DNA of 64,000 nucleotides from Theristus sp. LFF4_11 (taxonomy: Eukaryota > Nematoda > Chromadorea > Monhysterida > Xyalidae), in the NCBI GenBank assembly GCA_030248135.1, contig JASANC010003066.1:82001-146000 (forward strand). The letters run 5' to 3'. Positions 34,027-45,731 of the stretch are shown in pieces. The notes below the pieces were generated by a model. The model was not told the DNA's origin. It worked only from the letters and a program-made list of their open reading frames with translations, and searched no databases. Made by a program: the position numbers and the translations under genes. Numbering within the stretch: the stretch's first letter is position 1; every line of letters starts with the position of its first letter.

Positions 34027-37000
34027 GGTCGATTTGGAGTTGAGAGATTGTTGGCGCGCTGTCGCATATACTGAGTAAAATTGCAAGCGATGCTGCAGGA
34101 GAAATCGTCAGGCAGTTCATGTGATGATCGGCCAGAATTACAGTCTATAGACTGGCCCCTGGTCATCGCCTGCACGCTTTCTCAGTGCCGAGTATTTTCT
34201 TTGTAGTTTGAAGCTTGTACCTTTGCCTTACTTTTACAGTACCTTTCAGTTCTTTCTTTTCCTTGTTCTTTCCAAAAACGCGCTAGCTGCAGCTGCAGCC
34301 TGCAGGCGCTGTACTGCAGAAATTTTCTGGGCTTTGTTTCGGCATTGTTTTTAATGCACTTTTTAAAGCGCTATTCTGGCAGGCTGCTTGTAAACCGTGC
34401 CTTCTTTTTTAAATTTACGGTTGTCTTGAAACTTCGCAATTTGTATTTATAAATAAAATGACCACATATTGATATATTGCGGCGAATTCGGTTTGGTTCA
34501 AATGTCCAACATGCTTTTTGTCACAAAATAACCATACTGAATTTCGCTGTAGTTTTAGTTTGTTTTTCAGTTTGCAGTCAAATGTGAAAGCCTCTGATCC
34601 GATCATTCATGAAGTGCGATGCACATTGAGTTGCATCTCTTTGTGCATCGCATTTCATTTTCCTTTGCCTTTTCCCTCACGATCACAAACGTATTGGAAA
34701 CCTTATTGGAACCACCGTGAGGAGCCCACCCAACCCAAGATCATGACCTTTGCATTCGACTGCATCACCCGTCCCGCGCCCACTAACAATACTAATTCTC
34801 TGTTTCAGCGCAGCCGCACCGCGGTTTCGGTGCCGCACCGGGCGGAGTACGGTTTCCCGCCGAAGGTGGACCGCCGCAACCGCGGGAGCCGGGCGAGGGC
34901 GGCCCTGGACCGACGTTCGTCAATCGACGCGGCGAGAAACCGGTACCGCAAGTGGTGATACCGCCGCCGTGCGGTTCCGTTGGCGTTGTTGAGCGTGCGT
35001 TTTTCGTTTTTTTCTTCGTTTTTTGGTTTTTGTGAAAAACGTCAATTATGGAAAACCAGCAGTCGGTGTCTTTTTTAAATGAACTTTTTTGCTTTTTTCT
35101 TGTTTGATTTTGTTCAACGTGGCAGGCCATTATGACGCGATGCTTCTTCTGTTTTGTTAGCTTTTCATTTCAATTCAAGGCGCCGTCGGCGAAGAAGCGG
35201 AGATCTACCCGTACGATGGTCACTGTAAGTGCAAAAGCAAGCTTCATTATTTCGAAACATCTGTTGAATTATTTTGAAATTAGGGAAACGAAACGCTGTG
35301 ACGAAAGTTGTTTCCAATAGCGAGGACTTGACAACAAAAAACGCTCAGACTACAACGTGCGCCACGGTGGTCCGGTACTAGACGAACTGGAGCTGGACTG
35401 TTACGTCGACAACGACTGCTGCTGGAAGAATGCGCCGCCGCTCAGCGACAAGCTCGAGTTCAACGTGCTCTTCAATCACAACACCCGCAATGTCTATCAC
35501 ATGTTCAACGAGTCGAGATCGCCAGGTTCACTGTAGTCTGTGCCCTCATGAAAATAATGACGTTGAAATGTTTCTTCACGGTTTTTTATTCATCAAGAGT
35601 TTATACTTGTTATCATCGGTTTAAGTGGGTGCAGTGCGACACGAGAAAGCCATATGCGGAACATGCACAAAAATACAGTCTAACTCAAAATCATAGGGAA
35701 TCAGCTGAGTCATTGGTGATCACGTGATGTGTGCATTCTGTGCAGGCGTTCCTGTGGAGCGGAGTTGGATTTACACAGAAAGCTGCATTCCGTGATCACC
35801 AACGACCGACCAACCAATCAGCTGATTCCCTATAAATTAGAGATAGACTGTAGTTCAGAAAGCGAACCATTTTGTTGAATGGAAACTTTTTCCACATTTT
35901 TTCAACCCACTTCAGACGGCCGTGCGTTCATCGTGGCTGCACCAGCCGGCGCCGCGCCGCAGGCCGAAGCGCGTCTTTTGTCGTGCAGCATCTTGAAAAC
36001 GGCTGAAACAGTGAACGTTCGCTTCATGTCAGTGTGTTGCTCAATTTTTTAGGGTTGACCTAATGCGGGTATAGTTTGAAATGGTTGTCCTCTGATGAAA
36101 GAACCGAACCTGTGTTTGCTCTTCCACGATGCGTTAAGTCTGATATGTCTGTCGCTCTGGTTTCCTGCAGTTGAAATTCGAAAAAGCTGACGGATTTCAC
36201 AAAACTTCGCCGTGTTCGCCTTCTCTCAGGTGGTGGACAACGGAGAATGTGATTTTGGAGGTCTGCAAACGGTCGGCGTTCTTCAACAACCCCGAGGAGG
36301 CTCCGCCCACCGAGTGCGTCCGAGTGCCGCGCGAAAACATGCCCGGCCCGGCGCATGTCATTTTAGAGGGCGGCGACCTGTTTGACGTTGGTCTAGAGTT
36401 TGACAATTTTTTTCGCTTTGACCTTTCGACAAACTAGAAAACTACTGAAAACAACCGGTGCACACGGCACACAACCATGTGTTCGTGGGTTTGCTGTGGA
36501 GGACAGTCAGCTCGCGCATGAGCGTTGCATTGCAGACTTGTAGTTGCTAGAGATTTTGTATTTTCAAGTTTCCGCTCGTTCTAAACTGAACCTGATTATT
36601 TTTTCTGTAAACTCTTTAACAGATTGTCATCGTGGCTCGCAACTTCACGGACGACTGCGGCGACGTGGCGATCATTGACAACATTCGTGTCGATTATTAT
36701 GAGGGACCTCGTGAGTGCTCGTTCGTGTCTTTCAAAAGCTTGTGTTTATTGCTGGTTGGCTTTTTGCTCGGTGAGAACGTCCATGGACAGATTACCATAA
36801 TCAATCAATGCTACATCAAGTATCAAGCTAACAAGCAGTATCTTCTGAGTTTTTCACTGTTTCCCGCACATCAATGCAGCGCCACCAACAATTCCAACAA
36901 CCACGACCACCACGACCACCACCACAACCACCACCACGACCACACCGTACACGACGACGACGACGACACCACGCCCCACCGCTGGTCCGGCGTCGCCGGA

Positions 37001-40000
37001 CATTTGCCTGCAGTTCGAGTGCGACTTTGAGCATCGTACGGTTTTTTGTGTCTTTCCGGTTTTTATTATTTCCACCTGACTACAGTCTAACTCAACAACA
37101 TATGCAACTAGCTGATTGGTTGGTGGTAACGTCAGGCATGGATTCTATGCAACCCAAGCTCCGCCTTCACAGCAATTCATGCACAGAATGCATGCATCAA
37201 CCAATCAGCTAGTTTGATATGTTATGGAGTTTTAACTGTAGTCGCCAACCATGACGCCGCACTTTACGTCTCAGGTCACATGTGCTACTGGCGGAACATG
37301 GACGAGTACAAAGGGCGGCGGTACCACGGCACCTGGCGCAGTACACCGCAGAACGAGTGGGTGGTCACCGACGGCAGGTCGGGCAACCTGGTGACCGGCA
37401 TTCGCGGGCCGCCAGATCAGCCGCGCACGCCCGGCCATTTGTTCTCGAGGACTCGATTCAACACGACCGCGAAACATCCGAATGCGGTGTTGGGTGAGTG
37501 AGTTTGAAGGGTTTTGTCTTTTTATCGTACGGAAGCGATAAGTGCGCTTGCACGGATTAAAAACAATTATACTTGCAGAGTAATATGTATGGTGTGTTTG
37601 GTGCTTGTGACGAAAGAGCGTGTCGCTCGCCTCTGTGGCGCAGTGGTTAGCGCTTTGGTCTGCCAGGTGATGGCGCCGAGCTCAAAACTCACTAATGGTC
37701 GTCGGTCATTATGACTGTCTGAGTGTCGATATCGACAGTCCGGTGTCTGTCACACCACGCTTAGCACAAAGAGCGCGAGAAAAGTGCAATTCGTCAACGA
37801 TTTTCCAAACTAATCTTCATCTTCACCATACCACAGCGAGACCAAGTGGCCCCGAGAATCACTACTACGCGTACGTTTATCTCGCCGAGCAGGGCCGCAT
37901 CGCACGCATGCACAATCGCCTGTTCTATCCGTTCGACGACGACTACGTGGTGAGGCTGCACTAGAAACTGGTGAACCTTTTGTAAAACCTTAGATGGAGC
38001 TTGAAGGGCAAAACGCTATACGTTGTCTGAGGCAAAACTTTGATAGTGAAATCAGAAAAGCAAAATTCGAGCAAACATCGGCGGTGCTCGATCCCGCGAA
38101 CACACAAGTACAACGAGTCTAACGCGCTACCACCAGGCCACGAGAGGGTGACGCTTTGCAGGTGCGCATTCGTTTCTACGAGGCGACGTCGCAGTACCGT
38201 TTGCGAGCGTGCTGCGTCGGACCGGGCACCCAGGAGCTCTGCTACGATGATCGACTGCCGGCGAATCTGGTGGCGCCTGAGCAAGTCGATTGGCGAACGC
38301 TCAGTTTCCTCTGTCAATATGGCACAGAAGAGGTACAGTAAAACATGTTTGTGTAAATCTGTTACTTTTTTCGCACAATACACAGCCTGTGAAACTTTGA
38401 GTTACAGTATGGAGAACGAATGTGTTGGTTTGGTTGAAATCAAACACCCCATTTGTGGGTATAACATATATGTTTTGTGCAACTCTGATGTCGTTCTTTC
38501 TTCAATCGCTGGCTCTGTATTCTGCGAAAAAAAGTGACAGGTTTAAACTAACATACTATACTGTAAAGGCCCGTTTATACCTGACGTATGCAGACGTCCG
38601 TCGACGTACGTCGTTTTGAGACAGATCAGCATAACATTTTCTCCAGTCCAAGAAGCGAATCGTGTCTCGTTCAGGTTCGCATCGAGTGCGAGGTCGAGGA
38701 CGTGCTGCAGGGCGCTTGCGGCGTCGACAACATCTTCCTCTACTACCCGGAACCAGACAAAACGTTCAACGATCGCTCGCTTCTGTCCGTCTGCAATCGA
38801 CCGGAGCCGGACATTCCGTTCGAGTGCATCCCGTGGGAGTGCGATTTTGAGCGAGGTGCACCGGATAGGTTGTTTTGATGCTTGTTGCAAAATCAACGGT
38901 TGATCCGACAGAATTGTGATTACCGTATATCTAACGCGGTTTTGCCTCGTCTCGACACAATCTTGGCTGTGGTTGCGCGTGTGTTTGCTGATCGCCAAGA
39001 AAATTGTTGCGAAAGACACAATTATTTTTGTCCTGTTCTACTGTCAACATAGTAGTTATGTAGGACTATTATGTCCCTCCTGTCCTGCGTGACGCTCACG
39101 AACGGGGCGCATATAATTGTATCGTGTCAGGATTCAGCAAATAAACCGCGCCGCTAAAACTTAACTGAAAAAAGGTGATTTGCTCGCTTGAATGCAATCA
39201 GTCATCTGCAAAATAAGGACTTATATCCGTTGAGCAGACTTCGTTGGTGTTTCGTTTCTGGAGTACACAAAATAATGAAGCAAAAACCGCCAAAAAACCG
39301 CCAGGTAACATCTGCGATTTCATCGACCCGGGCGCGGGCAACGAGCCGATTCGCGACCCGCACTCGCATCAGCACGACCGCGATTACCGTCGGCGCTTCC
39401 GCGCGTACCAGCGGGCGTACAGACACGCGGCGAACTCGAAACTGGCCGATCGACGGATCTCGAGTGTGCCGTTCACGAAATGGACGGTCACCGGCGACCG
39501 CACCGGCAACCCGGTCACCGGCGTGCGACACGTCGCCAGGAGTGAGTGCACTCTTTTGTTGTTGTTGGCGATTTTAGGCGATGTTTTTAGCCAGGAGTAA
39601 CCCAGGAAAGCGTACAGAACGCCGTCGAATATGCTGCCCATGGAGTTTTCTCTGTCATTAAGTGCCTATACACCTTTCGTCGGGGCTCGATTCCCCGAAC
39701 GCACAGACAACAAGACACTGACTGGTAGTTCGACACAACAATAGTGTTGTTGCCCAACACGGAACAACTGAACTTGTTGTAGTTGCGAGGTTTTTATTTG
39801 TTTTTTCTTAGTCTAATGGTCGCAAGCGACCGGTCGGTGTCGATTTTCTGATTCATCGAAGTTTCGTGTGCGCGTTTGTTTGGCGGTTTGTTAAGGGTGT
39901 TTGTTCGTGATCGTTGGCTGAAGGCGCTGATATTTTCTGGACGTTTGAAAAAAGATTTTTGTAACGTTCGATTTCGTACCCCCCATTTTGGCGGGCTGTT

Positions 40001-40925
40001 GCACTGGACGGTCTTTGTTTTCAGACGGCGGTCAGTACTACGCGTCGGTCTACCTGAAGAACCGCGGCGACACCGCGAAACTGGTCGGCTACTTGCCGCG
40101 TGCCCTGCAGGAGCAGCGTGTCGTCCGCATGCTCTATTATCGATCGACGAAACACATGGAGTTCACGGTGTGTTGCGAGGGCGCCCACGCACCGCCACGC
40201 GCCAACTGCACCGCGCTACGCACGCACATTCACGATCACAGTCAGGTCGCAAAGGAGCTCCAGTGGAAACGGGGCGCCGTCATTTGCCCGGAGGGCACTG
40301 AGCGGGTCGGTGGCTTTATGTCTGATTATGAGCATTGATTTTGGTCCCGAGACTCAATAAGCGCATGGATAGGTATGACCTATATTTTTAAACGTGTCCC
40401 ATTGAAATGACGTCATGTGCCGCCAAACATGCGCTTGCCGTTCACAGCAAACCAGACTTTCCGTTTAGACGGTTTCTTCCCGCAAGCAAACAAATGGTGA
40501 ATGTCGAATCGGTCACACCAAACTGACATTTTAGTGCTGTACTTTGACAAACGGGCGTTTTTAAAGCAAATGACGTCATTTTAGTCCGGACACGTTTGAA
40601 CAAATCCACAATAGACAGTTTCATGTACAGGTGAAGAGCGGTCCGTTAAGTTTCGGTTGACCGCACTGCAAATTTTCTTCAATCGCGATGTGAAATGTCT
40701 TTCCGTCGATAATTTCCATATTTCCATTTCCATTTCTCATTTCGCGCCGTCATTGTCCAGGTCGAGCTGCACTGCACGGTGCGCGGCAAACTGCAGGGCG
40801 CTTGCGGCGTCGACAACATCGCCCTGTACGAGTACAAGGACTGCGTGGAACTGGCCACTGGCCCGTTGCTCAAGTTGTGTCACGTCACTCCGTGGCCGGA
40901 AAGAAAGAAAACGCGCTCACTTTGA
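32173..40925 (+). CDS. Secreted multi-MAM-domain protein (long isoform)
   Basis: Exons 32173-32230, 32627-32830, 34809-34954, 35161-35224, 35349-35525, 35916-36027, 36230-36386, 36623-36710, 36880-37035, 37275-37493, 37837-37949, 38162-38332, 38675-38855, 39305-39541, 40025-40305 and 40761-40925 give 842 aa. The start is in a good context (GCCACCATG) and opens a signal peptide (FPILLGVILLFSTC). Then come polyAla and polyPro tracts, and three MAM-like modules: exons 5-8, exons 9-13 (starting ICLQFECDFE) and exons 14-16. Modules 2 and 3 share LQGACGVDNI and a YYAYVYL/YYASVYL strand. A Thr-rich mucin-like linker (36880-36980) separates modules 1 and 2. No membrane anchor or protease domain is seen, so a matrix or cuticle adhesion role is inferred. 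The exon 3 donor is the least certain junction. Confidence 0.8.
32522..32613. mobile_element. Hairpin element, intron 1 of the MAM gene
   Basis: GGCATTCATAAAGCAGTATTT pairs with AAAAACTGCTTCATGAATGCC, and GCGTAGCTGTG pairs imperfectly with CATAGCTACGC. It ends only 13 bases before the exon 2 start. Same family as 10678-10764. Confidence 0.75.
32933..33105. mobile_element. TACAGTCTAACTC-family MITE, intron 2 of the MAM gene
   Basis: The left TACAGTCTAACTCAATAACA and the right TGTTGAATTATACTGTA are inverted. CTGATTGGTTGGTGATATGT and AGTTGGATATGTTG are also present. About 173 bp, sitting just upstream of the alternative terminal exon. Confidence 0.65.
34452..34457 (+). terminator. Candidate internal poly(A) signal for the short isoform
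   Basis: AATAAA 426 bases past the stop of the alternative exon and 352 bases before exon 3 of the long form. Confidence 0.35.
35674..35852. mobile_element. TACAGTCTAACTC-family MITE, intron 5 of the MAM gene
   Basis: TACAGTCTAACTCAAAATCA on the left and AATTAGAGATAGACTGTA on the right form the ends. GGGAATCAGCTGA is mirrored by CCAATCAGCTGATTCCC. The best-preserved copy in the window, about 179 bp. Confidence 0.75.
36880..36985 (+). repeat. ACC/ACG low-complexity tract encoding a poly-Thr linker
   Basis: Read in the MAM gene frame this encodes a run of more than 20 threonines with a few prolines, a typical O-glycosylated spacer. Other frames give His/Asp or Gly/Val-rich shadows. Confidence 0.75.
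37081..37240. mobile_element. TACAGTCTAACTC-family MITE, intron 9 of the MAM gene
   Basis: TACAGTCTAACTCAACAACA at the left; TTATGGAGTTTTAACTGTA at the right. CAACTAGCTGATTGGTTG is mirrored by CAACCAATCAGCTAG. About 160 bp, ending 34 bases before exon 10. Confidence 0.7.
37632..37755 (+). mobile_element. tRNA-derived SINE, intron 10 of the MAM gene
   Basis: CTCTGTGGCGCAGTGGTTAG then CGCTTTGGTCTGCCAGGTG is a good tRNA D-arm and A box. The B box is weak (GAGCTCAAAACTC). The tail includes GTCGATATCGACAG. Confidence 0.5.
38086..38156 (-). mobile_element. tRNA-derived SINE head, intron 11 of the MAM gene
   Basis: On the minus strand CACCCTCTCGTGGCCTGGTG then GTAGCGCGTTAGACTCG matches the head at 20226. 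It is followed by GCGGGATCGAGCACCGC, a B-box-like element. Confidence 0.5.
38567..38612. mobile_element. End fragment of the GACGTATG family, intron 12 of the MAM gene
   Basis: GGCCCGTTTATACCTGACGT then ATGCAGACGTCC matches the ends of the elements at 224-394 and 643-779. Only one end is seen. Confidence 0.4.
39611..39702 (-). mobile_element. tRNA-derived SINE, 3' part, intron 14 of the MAM gene
   Basis: On the minus strand GTTCGGGGAATCGAGCCCCG (B box) is followed by TATAGGCACTTAATGACAGA and TTCGACGGCGTTCTGTACG, as at 24536-24645. Confidence 0.55.
40385..40612. mobile_element. ATGACGTCAT-family MITE, intron 15 of the MAM gene
   Basis: Left AACGTGTCCCATTGAAATGA then CGTCATGTG. Right AAGCAAATGACGTCATTTTA then GTCCGGACACGTTTG. 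ACGGGCGTTTTTAAA lies just inside. About 228 bp, the most complete copy of the family. Confidence 0.65.
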
Positions 40926-43900
40926 ACTGCTTAACATTGTGATATTATTTATTGATTGTTTTTGATGTTGATAGTCCATGCTCGCTTAGTTTGCTGGTTT
41001 TAGTTGATTGCCTGCCAAATTGTAAATTTTCTCATTCTACCACTGTCTCAAAAAGTGAGTACCAATGTTGTAATAAACGAAAGTTCCATTCGTGCAACAA
41101 AAAAATTGATACTTGGTAATGTTTACAATGGTAAGTTCCACAGTTTTGATCGTTTGGGACATTCATGAAGCAGCAGTTAACGGTAGCAACCGTGCAGCCA
41201 TGTTTTCACACAGCTACGTATCACCAAATACAGCTTCATGAACGCCCGTTTACTGAGATCATAATAACGACAAGCCCCGTACGTATGGAGAGCGATGGTG
41301 CTCGCAGGAAAAGCAGTCGTATGAGGATATGACTGCCATGCAGCTCTCGGGCGCAACGTTGAGCTGATATGAGTAATACAACACTCACCGTCGCCAGCCA
41401 CAAAACAACAAGCCCCGTGTACGAACTTCACCAAGCCAACTTTTTGTCGCGTTCAACTTTTCAGTTAACTGCCCCTTTTCAGCATCGCTTTTTTCTAGAG
41501 CGTCAATATTTTTTCAAATAATTGGTGCAACCTGTGTCCAATAGCCTTTGAAAAAGCAACAATGCAATTCAACGATACGCGATATTTTTTATCTCAAAAC
41601 GATACACGTGTTTTTTACTCGTTTGTTACGAAAATGCTTGACAAATACGTCCTCACAATATTTATATTTCATTTCTGTGGTCATCAGAGCGGGATTATAC
41701 AATACAGACAACATACGTTGTTCAAATCAAGAAGAAGAAAGAAGTGGTATATTAAATTGAACAATTTTGCGCTTCGGCTGTTAGACAATGTGACAACAGT
41801 CTGCGCAATTCTGTAAATAGTTACACTTTCCCTGCACCAAAAAGCGAACAAAAAATATTGAAAATATAAATGAAAACCATATGGTCAGTGCAGTGTGATT
41901 GTGCAACAGAAGAGACAACAAAAACTTGTAAACAATCGATGTTGGTTGCATTTTCATCGAGACTTTGTTCAGTTATTTTGAATTTTGGAATCAGAAAACA
42001 GATCCCGGTCTGATTTTAAGAAAAATCAAACAGCAAAACAAAATGTTGAATCAAAAGACAAAGAGAAGGTAACAGTGAAGAACAAGCATGATATCTTAAG
42101 GCCACCATCGAATTGACGTATGCTTTTTGAAGCAAACAAAATGCAAGCAAGAGAAGCCATTTCTTTCATCGACTACGGTTTTCCAAGTCATTGCAGAATT
42201 GAAACTCATCTTTTCAGTCACTAACTCATCAAACGCATAAATAATAAACGAAATCAATCCGAATCACCAAATTAGAACTTCACAACAATACACGTTCTTC
42301 TTCCATAATACAACACCTGGTTCAATGCCTCAAATTTTCCGCACAACAACAAAATAACACCACCCCCTAAAAATGACCAACAACATTGCTATCACCACCA
42401 TACAACAAATGTAGTAACAACAACTTATATTGTTGAACGAACTACAATAGTGGAGAGTAGGTGTTAAGAGAGTGGTCCGAACATTAAAAATAATGAAAAA
42501 TAGTACGTTGAAAAAGAGCAAAGCGCGAACTGGGATAGACACTAGACATGTTCAACAAAATAGTTCACAATACAAACACATTCACATGGACAGAGGTTGC
42601 CAACCGGTTGCAATGGGCCAAGACAGCTCCAGAAACGTCGTTAAATCTCGCATTCTCAGAACTGCCACAGACAGCACTTTCAATTTGGAAATAAGTTCTC
42701 TTTTCAAAAAAGTTTTGACACTAAACTTTTTGCACCTTGACTCTTAAATCTTCTTTTTTAATCTTCACTCTTGAAAACTAAACTCAACGTAGCATCCTAA
42801 AAATCGGAACAGAACAAGAAAGAAAACTCGAAAAATATGGAGGTTAGCCCGTTGCAACAAAACGGCAACGATTTTTTTGGACACTGCGATCTATTAGAGT
42901 AACTGTTCATGAGATGAAAAACAGACTCGTATGCGTTAGTTTATTGACTGATAGAAACTGATGGTCTTATAATAAAAGGCAGGAGTCTAAAAAAGACAAT
43001 GTCAAGGAGAGACCGAATATAGCCTGAAAACGAACACACAGAAAATATGACCGTTTTGAATTAAGAATATCAAATAAACCCCGCTGATTGGTCACATCTG
43101 TGTTGTTCCTAACGCTAAACAAGTGGCATAAACACCAATCACGACTACATGTGTTGGGAAGGAAATTTCAAGTATCTTTGAATTGTCAGATTTCACATAT
43201 TGCAAGCATGCAACCTGGGAAAAGAAGCAACATCTTTCATTCAAACAAAACAGCCAATCAGCTGGTTATCAGACAGGTACCTGGCAGCCAATCAATCATA
43301 CAAATACGAATGTTTGTTCAATTGGTGTTCATTGTTCACAGTTTACAAAACGGTTTACAAACCACGAAAACAATGACGTTGGCCAGCAACAACGGGTGGT
43401 GAATAATTTGGTGCAATGGAAGCAGTGCATTTAATGAATAGTGTGAAAAAAGAAGAAACCCAAAAGTATGAATGAAAAAAAGGAATATTACAGAGCAACC
43501 AGGCACAAAATGGTGTCAGCATAAAACTTTTCCACGCATGTGCTTTGAAGTTTTTTTTCTGAAAAAAGAACGGGAAATATTCAAACCAGTAAACAAAAAA
43601 AAATATGAGCGCTCGTCGTTAAAAGAAGAATTGATACAAGAATACAAAGCGGGAAAGGCAAATCGCAAAAATCTATTTTTTTTGCGCTACAAAAAACAAA
43701 AAATGGTCTGAATAGGTCAGGGTCAGAGGAGCAAACTTACATGCACATATGCAAAAAGTTGCATAGATAACATTGAAAACCACAAAAAATTAAATTGAAA
43801 AAAACTTATAAAAACCAAACACCATATTTCAAAAACACTCATTGCCAAAACGTGAACTCAACAATCAACCGATCACAACAAACGTAAACAACCAACGGCA

Positions 43901-45731
43901 GAAGAGAGACCAAAAATAAAGAAAACTAAATCACAAAACACAAGCAAAATTTACAACAAACAACGTGGCGCCGCAAGCCTCAAGCGATCTCGTCTGGCTG
44001 GACAAAAAAAATAATTTAGCAAAACACAAGCAACCCTAAAAATAAAGAAAGCGCTATATGAAAGCATCAAGAAAACGCAGTTCGAACTGATTTCCGGGTA
44101 AAATCCTTGCTTGAAGACTGAGCACATCGTTTAACGGGTCTTTTCGATGTTGCACAGCGACACACAAACACACTGGCATACATATGCTGTTACACACAGC
44201 AACGTGGCAGAAGAGCGTGTGTGTGTGAGGGAGAGAGAGGCTGCACAACATTGAAGCGCATGTCAATGAAAGTGCGGGGTCTTCAGACAAGGACTTTACA
44301 CAACACATCACGACTGCGCAGCCAGGCTCGTTACATACAACTGATCATTGAGTCGACTGCATTTCCCGATGTATCCAGATTGTCCTAATTTGTTTCCCAT
44401 ATCAACGCATGGCTCATATCACATGGTGCAAGCAAAATGGTAATATAATTCGAACCGAACCAAAAAAGGTTCTTCCATGTTCCATAACACAGCAACTTTG
44501 TACAATACAGTAGGTCGGACAGGTAAAATTAGTAACCTAGCACAAAGGAGCTACAATCGTCAAGCGCGTAAGGCTTCCAAAAACAATTGTGAATTTCACA
44601 CAAAGAACCAAAAAACACAAAATGACAATATTTTGAATGTTCACTAACCGATTATTTTAATGAAAAAGAACAATTGAAAGAAACAGGATGGTTCACAGTC
44701 GAATACACATGTCTTTGTCTGAATTCAGCTATGTGCCAGTGTGTTTGTTTGTGGTGACTGAAGACAATCATGAAACGGAAACGAACAAACAAGTAGACGG
44801 TCTTTCAGACAAGGACTTTACTGGGAAGAACTTGACTAATCACTGTATTCAATTCAAATCCAGCCAATCAACAGACTGATTGGTTAGAAGCGCCTGTTCA
44901 ACTGCAAACCACCGCAAAAAACAACAACCTTCAAAGAATCAGCTGTTCATCAGCCAGCTCAAATCATTCGCTCCCTTCATTGCGTGTTGCTGCGGTGCTG
45001 CTGTTGCCGTTGTCAACGCAGTTGTGTTGTTGTCTGAACAAACAAGAGTTTTTGTTGTTTGTGAAAAAAGCTGCTTTGATCGCGGTTGATTATGATGTGC
45101 AATAAAGCACACAATAATGATTGTATCAACTGCTGACTAACGGATGGTACGGTATGATATCCACCGTAATTAAAGGTGGCAAGGAAAAAACAAACGGTGT
45201 TTTCTTTCACGACAAATATAATTCCAACCTTTTCCACAATTCACCCGTTACCGAATTCCATGTACGATGTGCAATGCAAGAACAAGTGTGATCTACCGGG
45301 TTACTTGACAGTAACCTCGCTTCGAGACCCAAATACAGTGGTTACCGTACTCAGTGTAGTCTCGAGTTTTTGACTGATCGATTATGCTGCGCTATTTTCG
45401 GACATGCCGCCCAGTGTTCAGTGTTTGCTTTGCTTGTTCGTGCGTATTGAATTTTATGAGTTGCGTCAATTCTCTATTCACAGAGCAGAGCACCGTATGA
45501 TTCGTTTCTCAACCATGCGCAGGTTTTCATTTTTTGTGTAACGAGCTGAAATTCTTTTCTGTAAATCAGGCTGCTGATTCGTTCGCGTGTTGCACTGACG
45601 AACACAGCTGCACACACACACGAAATTGCGATAAATGGGACTGTTTTCCGATTGTCAATTATCATACCTAACAGAAACGCACCGTTTCTCAACCAGAACT
45701 TTAGAGATTGAAACTCGAAACAAACGTTCCG
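40926..45731. other. Interval between the converging MAM and CLINT1 genes
   Basis: 4.8 kb of A-rich DNA with no supported exon. The start has an AATAAA (41072-41077), a good poly(A) signal 147 bases after the MAM gene stop. It also holds a worn hairpin element (41158-41251), a repeat copy (about 41290-41412) and a GT/GA-rich microsatellite (44215-44240). The rest is featureless to me. Confidence 0.5.
41158..41251. mobile_element. Degraded hairpin element
   Basis: ACATTCATGAAGCAGCAGTTA at the left and CACCAAATACAGCTTCATGAACGCCC at the right preserve the ends of the family, with CAGCTACGT inside. The stem is no longer perfect. Confidence 0.5.

Noticed and set aside
36828..37075. Gly/Val-rich minus-strand frames over 36880-36985
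   Set aside because: Shadows of the ACC/ACG tract encoding the poly-Thr linker of the plus-strand MAM gene.
37632..37755. Functional tRNA gene
   Set aside because: The D-arm looks good, but there is no proper B box or acceptor pairing and it lies in an intron with SINE relatives nearby.
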